Source of the DNA: HXMU1420-2 sp040830545
GTDB taxonomy: Bacteria; Pseudomonadota; Alphaproteobacteria; Rhodobacterales; Rhodobacteraceae
NCBI GenBank assembly: GCA_040830545.1
Contig: JBFOMB010000090.1
Location: forward strand, 1-41,798
Direction: 5' to 3'
DNA length: 41,798 bases
Part shown: positions 8,777-16,222 of the stretch, one piece after another
Layout: each line of letters opens with the position of its first letter
How positions within the stretch are numbered: the first letter of the stretch is position 1
Notes under the pieces: model-generated
The model's input: the letters and a program-made list of their open reading frames with translations, nothing else
What the model was told of the DNA's origin: nothing
Database searches by the model: none
Made by a program: the position numbers and the translations under genes

Positions 8777-9874
8777 TTATGTGCCCGTCGCTTCGAACGC
8801 AGTCAGTCTGTCGAAATCAAACTCAACCCCTGTGCCCGGCGTGTCCGGCGCGATGGCCCGGTGGTTTTCCACCACCAACGGGCGATGTGTGTAGCGGTCG
8901 ATGGGGAAGGAATGCACCTCGATCAGGCCCGGATTGGGCTGGGCCGATACGAGGCTGACATGCAGTTCCTGCATGCCGTGGCTGCAAACCGGGATACCGT
9001 GTTTGCGCGACAGGTCCGCGACCTGCAGCCAGCCGGTGATGCCCCCGCAATTGGACGCGTCGGGCTGGATGAAGGACAGCGCGCCCAATTCCAGCGCCAG
9101 TTCGAATTCGTGGATGATATGCAGATTTTCGCCCTGCGCCATGTTCAGCCCGCTGGCCTGCCCGATCCGGGCATAAGCTCTGTAGTTTTCTGGGATCACG
9201 GGCTCTTCGAACCACAGGAGGTCGAAGGGTTGGAACGCCTTGGCCGCCTCGGTCGCCTGAGCCTCGGACATGGAGTAGTTGGCGTCGACCATGAACGCAA
9301 TGTCAGGCCCGATCAGGTCCCGCACCGCGCCGATGCGGTCCAGATCCTGCTGCAACGTAGGTTGCCCAATCTTGATCTTCACCCCGTCAAAGCCGCGATC
9401 CAGGTAGCCCTGCACGCTGTCCAGCAGTTTCGGCAGATCGAAACCCAGATCGATCCCACCGCAATAGGCGCCACAGCGATCCGACGCACCGCCCGCCATT
9501 TGCACAAGCGGTTCACCCCGCGCCTTGCCCCGAAGGTCCCACAGCGCGATGTCGACGGCAGAGATGGCAAAGGACGCGATACCGCCACGCGCCACGTAAT
9601 GCACATGCCATTGCATCGCATCGTAGAGCGCCTCAACCGCGCCTGCTTCCTGACCGATCAGAAAAGGGGCAAGGTCGTCGCGGATCATCGCGAGGATGGC
9701 CGTTCCGCCCTTGCCCCCAGTATAGGTGTAGCCCGTGCCCGTCTTCCCGTCATCGGTTTCCACCGTGGCGGTGATCAGTTGAAAATGCGTGTGATCCCCG
9801 TGCTTTGCGTCCACCAACACCTCGTCCAATGGCACATTGAACAGGCGCGCGGTGACGGAACGGATGGCGGGCAT
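8777..9874 (-). CDS. Enolase-superfamily sugar-acid dehydratase (mandelate racemase subgroup)
   Basis: This 365-residue mandelate-racemase-type enzyme has the full catalytic set. Lys166 and Lys168 form the KxK pair, Asp197, Glu223 and Glu249 bind Mg2+, and Asp272 with His299 form the general-base dyad. The C-terminal half most resembles the galactarate/L-talarate dehydratase branch, so dehydration of an aldonic or aldaric acid to a 2-keto-3-deoxy acid is likely. I chose the ATG at 9874 because AGGAGA precedes it. A longer frame starts upstream, but its extra 44 residues overlap the preceding gene and look unlike the family. It is the last gene of the five-gene minus operon, 10 bp after the 2-hydroxyacid dehydrogenase. 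Its presence beside an IlvD/EDD dehydratase suggests two substrates or epimers. Confidence 0.85.
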   Translation of the reverse strand: MPAIRSVTARLFNVPLDEVLVDAKHGDHTHFQLITATVETDDGKTGTGYTYTGGKGGTAILAMIRDDLAPFLIGQEAGAVEALYDAMQWHVHYVARGGIASFAISAVDIALWDLRGKARGEPLVQMAGGASDRCGAYCGGIDLGFDLPKLLDSVQGYLDRGFDGVKIKIGQPTLQQDLDRIGAVRDLIGPDIAFMVDANYSMSEAQATEAAKAFQPFDLLWFEEPVIPENYRAYARIGQASGLNMAQGENLHIIHEFELALELGALSFIQPDASNCGGITGWLQVADLSRKHGIPVCSHGMQELHVSLVSAQPNPGLIEVHSFPIDRYTHRPLVVENHRAIAPDTPGTGVEFDFDRLTAFEATGT

Positions 9875-9884
9875 GGCGGCTCTC

Positions 9885-10841
9885 CTACGTGGTCTTGCAC
9901 TCCGGCACGGGGGTGACGGCCTGCCCGGTCTCACGGAAGCGCAGCAGGTTATCCACCGCCAGATCGCCCATGGCCTGCCGGGTTTCGACGGTCGCGCTTC
10001 CGACATGGGGCAATAGGGTGACGTTGGGCAGCGCGATCAGGTCCGCGGGCACGTGTGGTTCTTTTTCAAAGACATCCAACCCCGCGGCGCCCAGACGGCC
10101 GTCCTGCAAGGCCGCGATCAGCGCGGTTTCGTCCACGACCGAGCCCCGCGCGACGTTGATCAGGATACCTTGCGGCCCCAAAGCCTCGATCACGTCGGAG
10201 TTGATCAGGTGGCGCGTTTCAGCCCCGCCGGGGGTGATGGCGATCAGGATGTCAGAATCGCGCGCCATGTCCGACAGGCTGGCGTAGAACTCGTACTCCA
10301 CGCCCTTGTCGCTGCGGGCGTGATACACGGTTCGGGTGCCAAACACGGTCAGCTTCTCGGCAATTGCCTGACCAATCCGGCCAAACCCGACGATGCCAAC
10401 GGTCAGCCCCTTTACGGAACGGGAGAGCGGTGCAGCGCCCTCGGTCGCCCAGCGCCCGGCCCGGACATAGGCCTCGTCCCGCACCATGTCGCGCGCAACG
10501 GCTAGCATCAGCAGGATTGCCGTATTCGCGACCTCGTCATTCAGGACGTCGGGCGTATGGGTCACCAACACGCCACGTTCGATGGCGGCTGCCGTGTCGA
10601 TGGCGTCATAGCCGACACCGAAGTTCGACAGGATCTTCAGGTCGGGCAGTTGATCCAGCACGTCCGCGCCAATCGGCACATGGCCCACCAGCATGGCATA
10701 CGCGATCCCTGCCCCCTGCTCTGCCAGAACTTGCGCACGGTCATCCGGCGCAGGTTGCAGCACCTCGAACACCTCGGCCAGGCGACCGTGCATATGCGCT
10801 GTCGCCTGGCCAAAGACCATCATGCGTGGCTTGTCAGGCAT
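9885..10841 (-). CDS. D-isomer-specific 2-hydroxyacid dehydrogenase (glyoxylate/hydroxypyruvate reductase-like)
   Basis: This 318-residue NAD(P)-dependent 2-hydroxyacid dehydrogenase shows the usual layout. The nucleotide-binding motif GFGRIG is near residue 154, NVARGSVVDE near 230, and HVGSAT near 280 holds the catalytic His. The closest functional group by eye is glyoxylate/hydroxypyruvate reductase. Its start (ATGCCTGA) overlaps the end of the FAH-family gene by 8 bp, so the two are translationally coupled. In the inferred pathway it would handle the two- or three-carbon product released beside pyruvate (glycolate/glyoxylate or lactate). That role is inference from context. Confidence 0.85.
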   Translation of the reverse strand: MPDKPRMMVFGQATAHMHGRLAEVFEVLQPAPDDRAQVLAEQGAGIAYAMLVGHVPIGADVLDQLPDLKILSNFGVGYDAIDTAAAIERGVLVTHTPDVLNDEVANTAILLMLAVARDMVRDEAYVRAGRWATEGAAPLSRSVKGLTVGIVGFGRIGQAIAEKLTVFGTRTVYHARSDKGVEYEFYASLSDMARDSDILIAITPGGAETRHLINSDVIEALGPQGILINVARGSVVDETALIAALQDGRLGAAGLDVFEKEPHVPADLIALPNVTLLPHVGSATVETRQAMGDLAVDNLLRFRETGQAVTPVPECKTT

Positions 10842-11682
10842 CCTCGCCCACCACCTGTCGCTGGGTGCCCAGCCCGTCGATCCACAACTCCATCACGTCG
10901 CCGACCTTCAGGAATTCCGGTTCGGGCTTCACGCCCAGACCCACACCCGGAGGGGTCCCGGTGGAAATCACATCACCCGGATGCAGCGTGAACAGGTGGC
11001 TCAGGTGCGAGATGATCTGTGCAACGGTGAAAATCATGGTCGATGTATTGCCGGTCTGGCGGCGTTTACCGTTCAGGTCCAGCGTCATGTCCAGGTTCTG
11101 CACATCCGAAATCTCATCGCGGGTCACCAGCCACGGGCCGGTGGGGCCATAAGTGTCTGGCGATTTGCCCTTGGTCCACTGACCGGTCAGACCGTTCTGA
11201 AAATGCCGCTCAGACACGTCGTTGCACAGGCAATAGCCTGCAACGTAATCCAGCGCGTCCTCTTCGCTGACGTATTTGGCAGCTTTGCCAATCACGACGC
11301 CCAGTTCGATTTCCCAGTCGGAATGGGTAGAGCCGCGGGGCATCATCACATCGTCATTGGGGCCAACAACGGCGGAATTTGCCTTCATGAACAGGATGGG
11401 GTGTTCAGGAATCGCCGCGCCGGTTTCAGCGGCGTGGTCGGAATAGTTAAGGCCGATGCACATGAACTTGGTAAAGCCCGTAACACAGGCCCCGATGCGC
11501 GGATCGCCTTCGACCAGCGGCAGGCTGGACGGGTCAATTGCGCGCAGGGTGTCCAGCGAGGCGTCGCCCAGCATGGAGCCATCAATGTCGGACACATGGG
11601 CGCTCAGATCGCGGATGTTGCCGTCGCTGTCCAGAAGGCCCGGTTTCTCTGCGCCGGCGTCGCCGTAACGTAGCAGTTTCAT
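10834..11682 (-). CDS. Fumarylacetoacetate hydrolase family: 2,4-diketo-3-deoxy sugar-acid hydrolase
   Basis: This 282-residue FAH-fold hydrolase has the metal-binding set Glu124 and Glu126 (DWEIELG) and Asp155 (CNDVSER). The GLNYSDHAAETG segment near 77-88 is typical of the branch that includes 2,4-diketo-3-deoxy-L-fuconate hydrolase and the rhamnonate equivalent (LRA6). The reaction is hydrolysis of a 2,4-diketo acid to pyruvate plus a hydroxy acid (L-lactate from 6-deoxyhexonates, glycolate from pentonates). AAGGAGA sits correctly before the ATG. The neighbouring SDR makes exactly the diketo substrate this enzyme needs, which strengthens the call. Confidence 0.88.
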   Translation of the reverse strand: MKLLRYGDAGAEKPGLLDSDGNIRDLSAHVSDIDGSMLGDASLDTLRAIDPSSLPLVEGDPRIGACVTGFTKFMCIGLNYSDHAAETGAAIPEHPILFMKANSAVVGPNDDVMMPRGSTHSDWEIELGVVIGKAAKYVSEEDALDYVAGYCLCNDVSERHFQNGLTGQWTKGKSPDTYGPTGPWLVTRDEISDVQNLDMTLDLNGKRRQTGNTSTMIFTVAQIISHLSHLFTLHPGDVISTGTPPGVGLGVKPEPEFLKVGDVMELWIDGLGTQRQVVGEDA

Positions 11683-11736
11683 GTCTTTCTCCTTATTCGT
11701 ATTGGGTTGAGCAGCCCAAGCGGGTTGCCAAAAAGG

Positions 11737-13506
11737 TCAATGGTTGTCGCGCGGCATGTGTTTGTGCGCGATGTCGCGATAGGCGTCGGCGCCGTCCAGA
11801 ATCATCCCTTCGGAGAAGGGGCGAACCTTTTCGCGGAAGATCTCCTGCCAGGGCGATTGGCTTTCTGGGGCAAACGGGCGTTCGGGCAAAGCCACCCGAC
11901 GTTTTTCCAGTTCCTCGTCACTGACCAGCATGTTTGCCGTGCAAGCGTTCAGGTCGATCCGCACCATGTCGCCGGTTTGCAGTAATGCCAGGCCGCCACC
12001 CGCTGCCGCCTCGGGCGAGGCATTCAGGATCGAAGGGGAGCCGGATGTGCCAGACTGCCGACCATCCCCGATACAGGGCAGATCACTGATTCCCTGTTTC
12101 AGTAGATAGGCGGGCGCGCGCATGTTCACGACCTCCGCCCCACCGGGATAGCCGATGGGGCCTGCACCACGCATGAACAGCATGCAGTTTTCGTCGATGC
12201 CCAAGCTTTCGTCGTCAATGCGCGCGTGATAATCCTCAGGCCCGTCAAAGACATAGGCCCGGCCCTCCCACGCGTTTGGGTCATCCGGGTTGCTCAGGTA
12301 ACGCGCGCGGAACGTGTCGCTGATCACGCTGGTTTTCATGATCGCGCTGTCAAACAGGTTGCCCTTGAGGTTGATAAATCCGGCATCCCGTACCATCGGA
12401 TCGGCGACCGTCTTGATCACGTCGACATTCTCGCTGCGCCGATCTGCACAGTTGTCGCCCATCGCCTTGCCATTCACGGTCAACGCGTCCGGGTGCGGCA
12501 ACAGCCCCTCGGCCAGCAATTCACCCACCACCGCAGGCACGCCGCCCGCGCGGTGATAATCCTCACCCAGGTATTCGCCTGCAGGCTGAAGGTTCACCAG
12601 CAACGGCACCTTGTGGCCAACCTGTTGCCAGTCGTCGTTGTTCAGCGGAACGTTCAGATGCCGCGCAATGCCGTTCAGGTGGATCGGCGCGTTGGTTGAC
12701 CCGCCGATTGCCGAGTTGATGACGATCGCGTTCTCGAACGCCTCACGCGTCATGATATCGGACGGTTTCAGGTCCTCGTGCACCATGTCTACGATCCGCT
12801 GGCCAGTGGCATAGGCCATCTGCCCCCGCTCGCGATAAGGCGCTGGAATCGCGGCGGAACCGGGCAGCTGCATGCCCAGCGCCTCGGCGAGGGAATTCAT
12901 CGTGGTTGCCGTGCCCATGGTGTTACAGTACCCGGTCGAAGGGGCAGAGGACGCGACCAGTTCCATGAACCCGTCATCGTCAATCTCACCCGCCGCCAGC
13001 AACTCGCGCGCCTTCCAGACAATGGTGCCGGACCCGGTACGTTCTCCCCGGAACCAGCCGTTCAACATCGGGCCGACGGAAAAGGCAATCGCCGGGATGT
13101 TCACGGTCGCAGCGGCCATCAGCAGGGCTGGCGTAGTCTTGTCACAGCCGATGTTCAACACCACGCCGTCCAGCGGGTAGCCGAACAGCGATTCTACAAG
13201 GCTGAGATAGGCCAGGTTCCGATCCAGCATCGCCGTGGGGCGTTTGCCAGTTTCCTGAATGGGGTGCACCGGGATTTCCATCACCGTGCCACCCGCCGCG
13301 TGGATGCCGTCGCGCACCCGTTTGGTCAGTTCGATGTGATGCCGGTTGCAGGGGGACAAATCGCTGCCGGTTTGCGCAATACCAATGATAGGCTTGCCGG
13401 ATTGCAGCTCTTCCCGGGTCAGGCCGTAATTCAAATACCGCTCCAGATAAAGCGATGTCATTTCACGGTTTTCCGGGTTGTTGAACCACTTCTGGGAACG
13501 CAGCAT
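11737..13506 (-). CDS. IlvD/EDD-family sugar-acid dehydratase (pentonate/hexonate type)
   Basis: This 589-residue IlvD/EDD dehydratase carries Cys53 (SPCNRH), Cys121 (GCDKTTP) and Cys194 (GYCNTMGTA). The spacing equals that of the three [2Fe-2S] ligands I recall for Rhizobium leguminosarum L-arabinonate dehydratase (59, 127 and 200, a constant offset of 6). This favours a sugar-acid dehydratase over dihydroxyacid dehydratase of valine synthesis. The expected reaction is aldonate to 2-keto-3-deoxyaldonate plus water. I prefer the ATG at 13506, which follows GGAGGA closely; an in-frame ATG at 13518 and a TTG at 13530 overlap the SDR stop and are less likely. The substrate (pentonate, fuconate or rhamnonate) is undetermined. 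Confidence 0.88.
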   Translation of the reverse strand: MLRSQKWFNNPENREMTSLYLERYLNYGLTREELQSGKPIIGIAQTGSDLSPCNRHHIELTKRVRDGIHAAGGTVMEIPVHPIQETGKRPTAMLDRNLAYLSLVESLFGYPLDGVVLNIGCDKTTPALLMAAATVNIPAIAFSVGPMLNGWFRGERTGSGTIVWKARELLAAGEIDDDGFMELVASSAPSTGYCNTMGTATTMNSLAEALGMQLPGSAAIPAPYRERGQMAYATGQRIVDMVHEDLKPSDIMTREAFENAIVINSAIGGSTNAPIHLNGIARHLNVPLNNDDWQQVGHKVPLLVNLQPAGEYLGEDYHRAGGVPAVVGELLAEGLLPHPDALTVNGKAMGDNCADRRSENVDVIKTVADPMVRDAGFINLKGNLFDSAIMKTSVISDTFRARYLSNPDDPNAWEGRAYVFDGPEDYHARIDDESLGIDENCMLFMRGAGPIGYPGGAEVVNMRAPAYLLKQGISDLPCIGDGRQSGTSGSPSILNASPEAAAGGGLALLQTGDMVRIDLNACTANMLVSDEELEKRRVALPERPFAPESQSPWQEIFREKVRPFSEGMILDGADAYRDIAHKHMPRDNH

Positions 13507-13517
13507 CTTTTCCTCCA

Positions 13518-14261
13518 TCAGTTCGACCAACCGCCATCAATGATGTGCGCCTGAGCGGTCGTGAACGCGCTTTCATCCGAGCCCAAATAGACAACCAGGG
13601 CGGCGATTTCCTCGGCCTTGCCGATCCGACCCATGGGCTGGCGCGCGGTGAAATCCTTCATCGCCTGTTCATAGTCACCGGTTGCCCGCAGGCGGTCATG
13701 CAGCGAGGGGCTTTCCACCGTGCCAGGGCAGATCGCATTACAGCGGATGCCTTGTGTGATGTAATCCGCCGCGACCGCCTTGGTCATGCCGATCACCGCA
13801 GCCTTGGACGCGCCATAGATGAACCGGTTCGGCGCACCAATAATCGAAGATGCGGCAGACGACATGTTGATGATGGACCCGCTGCCACGTTCCAGCATCC
13901 CGGGCAGGGCCGCGCGGATCGTACGGAACATCGAACGGACATTCAGGTCAAAGGCAAAATCCCATTCTTCGTCCGTGGCGTCCAGGATCGTCCCGTTGTG
14001 AACAAAGCCCGCACAATTGAACAGGATGTCCGGCTGTGCACGCTCGACACCGGCTGCGACAGAAGCATCGTCACGCACGTTCAAGGCGAAGGTCGTCACA
14101 TCGCCCGTGGCCTCGGCTGCAAGCTGCGCCAGTGCCTCTTCGTTCACATCCGTCGCGAACACCTTTGCGCCCTCAGCGGCCATCGCCAGTACCGAAGCGC
14201 GCCCAATCCCCTGAGCCGCCGCCGTCACCAGCGCGGACTTACCCTGCAGTCGTCCAGACAT
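13518..14261 (-). CDS. SDR: 2-keto-3-deoxy-L-fuconate/rhamnonate dehydrogenase-like
   Basis: This 247-residue short-chain dehydrogenase has the cofactor motif TAAAQGIG (13-20), Asp38 after the second strand (prefers NAD+), the FNCAG motif (81-85), catalytic Ser135, Tyr149 and Lys153, and the ending IIDGGWS. Long segments (TAAAQGIG, GFVHNGTILD, LNVRSM, CPGTVESPSL, IIDGGWS) mirror human BDH2/DHRS6 and the bacterial 2-keto-3-deoxy-L-fuconate dehydrogenases. The expected reaction is C4 oxidation of a 2-keto-3-deoxy acid to the 2,4-diketo acid. It is the first gene of the minus operon, diverges from the DenD-like gene, and its stop abuts the dehydratase start. Confidence 0.9.
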   Translation of the reverse strand: MSGRLQGKSALVTAAAQGIGRASVLAMAAEGAKVFATDVNEEALAQLAAEATGDVTTFALNVRDDASVAAGVERAQPDILFNCAGFVHNGTILDATDEEWDFAFDLNVRSMFRTIRAALPGMLERGSGSIINMSSAASSIIGAPNRFIYGASKAAVIGMTKAVAADYITQGIRCNAICPGTVESPSLHDRLRATGDYEQAMKDFTARQPMGRIGKAEEIAALVVYLGSDESAFTTAQAHIIDGGWSN

Positions 14262-14414
14262 CCATTAGTCCTTTGTTTTTAAACCTGTTTCACGGGTTGC
14301 TTTTTACTATTTCCAAAGCCAAACCCGGCGTCGTCGCACATAGCCCTAGTGCAATCATTTACAAAATTCTAGGGTCTGCGAAATCACCGGGCCACGGCCC
14401 GAACGGAGGACCCC
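14262..14414. promoter_or_regulatory. Divergent promoter region between the SDR operon and the DenD-like gene
   Basis: This 153-bp gap separates divergent genes and must hold both promoters. The side near the SDR is T/A-rich. An inverted repeat with 6-bp perfect arms lies at 14344-14349 (CCCTAG) and 14369-14374 (CTAGGG), 19 nt apart, towards the DenD-like gene. GGAGGACC just before 14415 is the ribosome site of the plus gene. No convincing -35/-10 pair was found. The inverted repeat is a candidate operator for the nearby GntR protein, but it does not resemble the palindrome at 16086-16118. Confidence 0.4.
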
Positions 14415-15383
14415 ATGACAAAAACGCTTATCATCGGCGGCGGCGGAATGATCGGACGCAAGCTGGCAAACACGCTGACCGAGGCAGGAGAGGCCAGTGA
14501 TCTGACATTGTTCGATGTGGCCTATCCCACTGACATGTCAGATGGTTTTACCTGTCTCAGCGGCGACATCACCGACCCCGCAGTGACGGACAATCTGGCC
14601 GCGCAAAGGCCCGATGTGATCTACCATCTGGCAGCGATTGTGTCGGGTGAGGCAGAGGCGGATTTCGACAAGGGATGGCAGACAAATATGCTGGCCTTCT
14701 GGCGTTTCCTGGAGGCGATTCGGGCGCAACACCTGGCGTCCGGGGGCACATATCGGCCGCGAATCGTTTTCACCTCGTCTATCGCGGTGTTTGGCGGTCC
14801 GTTCCCGGACAAGATCGGGGACGAGTTTCTGAGCGCCCCGCAAACGTCCTACGGCGCACAGAAAGCGTGTAGTGAGCTGATGCTGACGGATTTCAGCCGC
14901 AAGGGGTTTGTCGATGGCATTTCGATCCGGTTGCCGACAATCTGCGTGCGCCCCGGCAAACCGAACAAGGCAGCGTCCGGCTTCTTCTCGGGCATCATCC
15001 GCGAGCCCTTGAATGGGCAGGAGGCGATCCTGCCCGTACCGACCAGCGTCCGACACTGGCATGCATCGCCCCGCGCAGCCGTTGGGTTCCTGCGCCACAG
15101 CGCGGCGTTGGACCTGGACCGGCTGGAGGGCCGCCGCGCGCTCAGCCTGCCCGGGTTCAGCTGCACGGTTGAAGAACAGATCGAAGCGTTGCGGGACGTG
15201 GCAGGCAATGACGCGGTGAACCTGATCCGGCATGAACGGGATGAAACCATCTCGTCCATGGTGGAGTTCTGGCCACGCGATTTTGAACCGCAACGGGCGC
15301 TGGACCTTGGCTATCGGGCTGAAGGCAGTTTCCGCGAGATCATCGACATCTACATGTCCGAGGACATGCCGAAATCCGGCTAA
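14415..15383 (+). CDS. denD: NAD-dependent epimerase/dehydratase family, D-erythronate dehydrogenase (DenD)-like
   Basis: This 322-residue extended SDR has the cofactor loop GGGGMIGRKL (8-17), TSSIAVFG (120-127), Tyr146 and Lys150 (SYGAQK), and the LPTICVRPGKPN and AASGFFSGIIREPLNG segments that I associate with D-erythronate dehydrogenase DenD. DenD oxidises D-erythronate at C2 with NAD+. The other enzymes of the known erythronate route (OtnK-type kinase, OtnI isomerase, OtnC aldolase) are absent from the window, so a different four- to six-carbon acid is possible. GGAGGA precedes the start. The gene diverges from the SDR operon and converges on the GntR gene with a 15-bp gap that holds no clear terminator. 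Confidence 0.8.
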   Translation: MTKTLIIGGGGMIGRKLANTLTEAGEASDLTLFDVAYPTDMSDGFTCLSGDITDPAVTDNLAAQRPDVIYHLAAIVSGEAEADFDKGWQTNMLAFWRFLEAIRAQHLASGGTYRPRIVFTSSIAVFGGPFPDKIGDEFLSAPQTSYGAQKACSELMLTDFSRKGFVDGISIRLPTICVRPGKPNKAASGFFSGIIREPLNGQEAILPVPTSVRHWHASPRAAVGFLRHSAALDLDRLEGRRALSLPGFSCTVEEQIEALRDVAGNDAVNLIRHERDETISSMVEFWPRDFEPQRALDLGYRAEGSFREIIDIYMSEDMPKSG

Positions 15384-15398
15384 CCCCGGCGCCGCGCT

Positions 15399-16037
15399 TC
15401 AAAGGTTGCGTTTCATGTGATCATAGATCGCAACCTTGCAGGCCTCAACATCGCGTGCCAGCGCGGCGTCGACAATCGCCTGATGTTCGCGAATGATCGC
15501 CTCGAAATAATTGCTGCCGAAATCGCGTTCCTGGCTGACCATCTGCTGTCGGAACTGGACGTAGATGTTGGCAAAAGTCTCGAGCAGCAGCGGCGAATCG
15601 CAGCGCGAAATCAGCGTCTCGTGAAACTCTTTCTCCGCGTCCGACCACAGCTCCATCCCGCCTGCCACATCCGGGGCGGAGACCAGTTGCCGCTCCACGT
15701 GGCTCAGCTTGTGATGGGCGGCGGTCAGGCGTGCCTCCCATGCCAGATCGCCGTTTGCAATCGACAGGGCCGCGCCCTCCTGCTCCAGTAGAATGCGGAA
15801 CTTGGCCACGTCGCGACGACGCTCGGGTGAGGTTGCGCGCGCCCGAAACCCACGCTGCATCTCGAATTCGACCAGCCCCACCCGGGACAGGCGCAACAGG
15901 ACATCCCGTACGGTATTGGCCGAACAACCATACGCACCCTGCAACTCCGCTGGCTTCAGCTTCTCGCCCGGCTTGAACGCCGCCGCCATCAGCTTGCGCT
16001 GCAGATCGTCGTAGATTTCCCCCGTGCCGATGCGCAT
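15399..16037 (-). CDS. GntR-family regulator (FadR/FCD subfamily)
   Basis: This 212-residue regulator has an N-terminal winged helix-turn-helix (about residues 5-70; the LKPAELQGAYGCSANTVRDVL segment is the recognition part) followed by an FCD-type all-helical effector domain with a spaced Asp/His pattern (DAEKEFHETL; REHQAIVDA), which in this family binds a metal and an organic acid. I start it at the ATG at 16037, five bases after GGAGG; an in-frame start 16 codons upstream lacks such a site. It diverges from the TRAP operon, and the intervening region holds a large palindrome, so it probably controls that operon in response to its substrate or a pathway intermediate (inference). Confidence 0.88.
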   Translation of the reverse strand: MRIGTGEIYDDLQRKLMAAAFKPGEKLKPAELQGAYGCSANTVRDVLLRLSRVGLVEFEMQRGFRARATSPERRRDVAKFRILLEQEGAALSIANGDLAWEARLTAAHHKLSHVERQLVSAPDVAGGMELWSDAEKEFHETLISRCDSPLLLETFANIYVQFRQQMVSQERDFGSNYFEAIIREHQAIVDAALARDVEACKVAIYDHMKRNL

Positions 16038-16085
16038 TCCACCCTCCTGACCCAGCATTAAACCAAGGAATTCTGAAATCTCCAA

Positions 16086-16118
16086 GAAATTTCAAAATTT
16101 TTTAAATTTTCAAATTTC
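16086..16118. promoter_or_regulatory. 33-bp A/T-rich palindrome, candidate GntR operator
   Basis: The left arm is GAAATTTCAAAATTT (16086-16100) and the right arm AAATTTTCAAATTTC (16104-16118), with a 3-nt centre. The arms match at 14 of 15 positions. The site lies between the divergent GntR gene and dctP, immediately upstream of a plausible -35 element. In such a GC-rich genome a symmetrical A/T block of this size is striking. An operator role is inferred from position. Confidence 0.6.
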
Positions 16119-16120
16119 GA

Positions 16121-16149
16121 TTGGCAGAAGCCCGACCCGTTGCTAGGCT
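16121..16149 (+). promoter_or_regulatory. Candidate sigma-70-type promoter of the TRAP operon
   Basis: TTGGCA at 16121-16126 and TAGGCT at 16144-16149 are separated by 17 nt, 73 bp before the dctP start. The match is partial. The palindrome ends 3 bp upstream of the -35, a position from which a bound protein could block or assist polymerase. Confidence 0.4.
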
Positions 16150-16222
16150 CCGCCCGTGTGACCAAGAAGACGGCCCCGAAGGCTGCGAGCGGTTCGCTTG
16201 AATTGTAAATGGGAGGACTCTG

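Noticed and set aside
8738..9916. 392-codon plus-strand frame opposite the enolase-family gene
   Set aside because: Antisense shadow; enolase active-site residues are on the minus strand.
9875..10006. N-terminal extension of the enolase-family enzyme
   Set aside because: The extra 44 residues overlap the upstream dehydrogenase gene and are low-complexity; the ATG at 9874 has AGGAGA before it.
16121..16150. Possible sigma-54 promoter (TTGGCA ... TTGCT) upstream of dctP
   Set aside because: The distance between the GG and GC elements is wrong for the fixed sigma-54 spacing.
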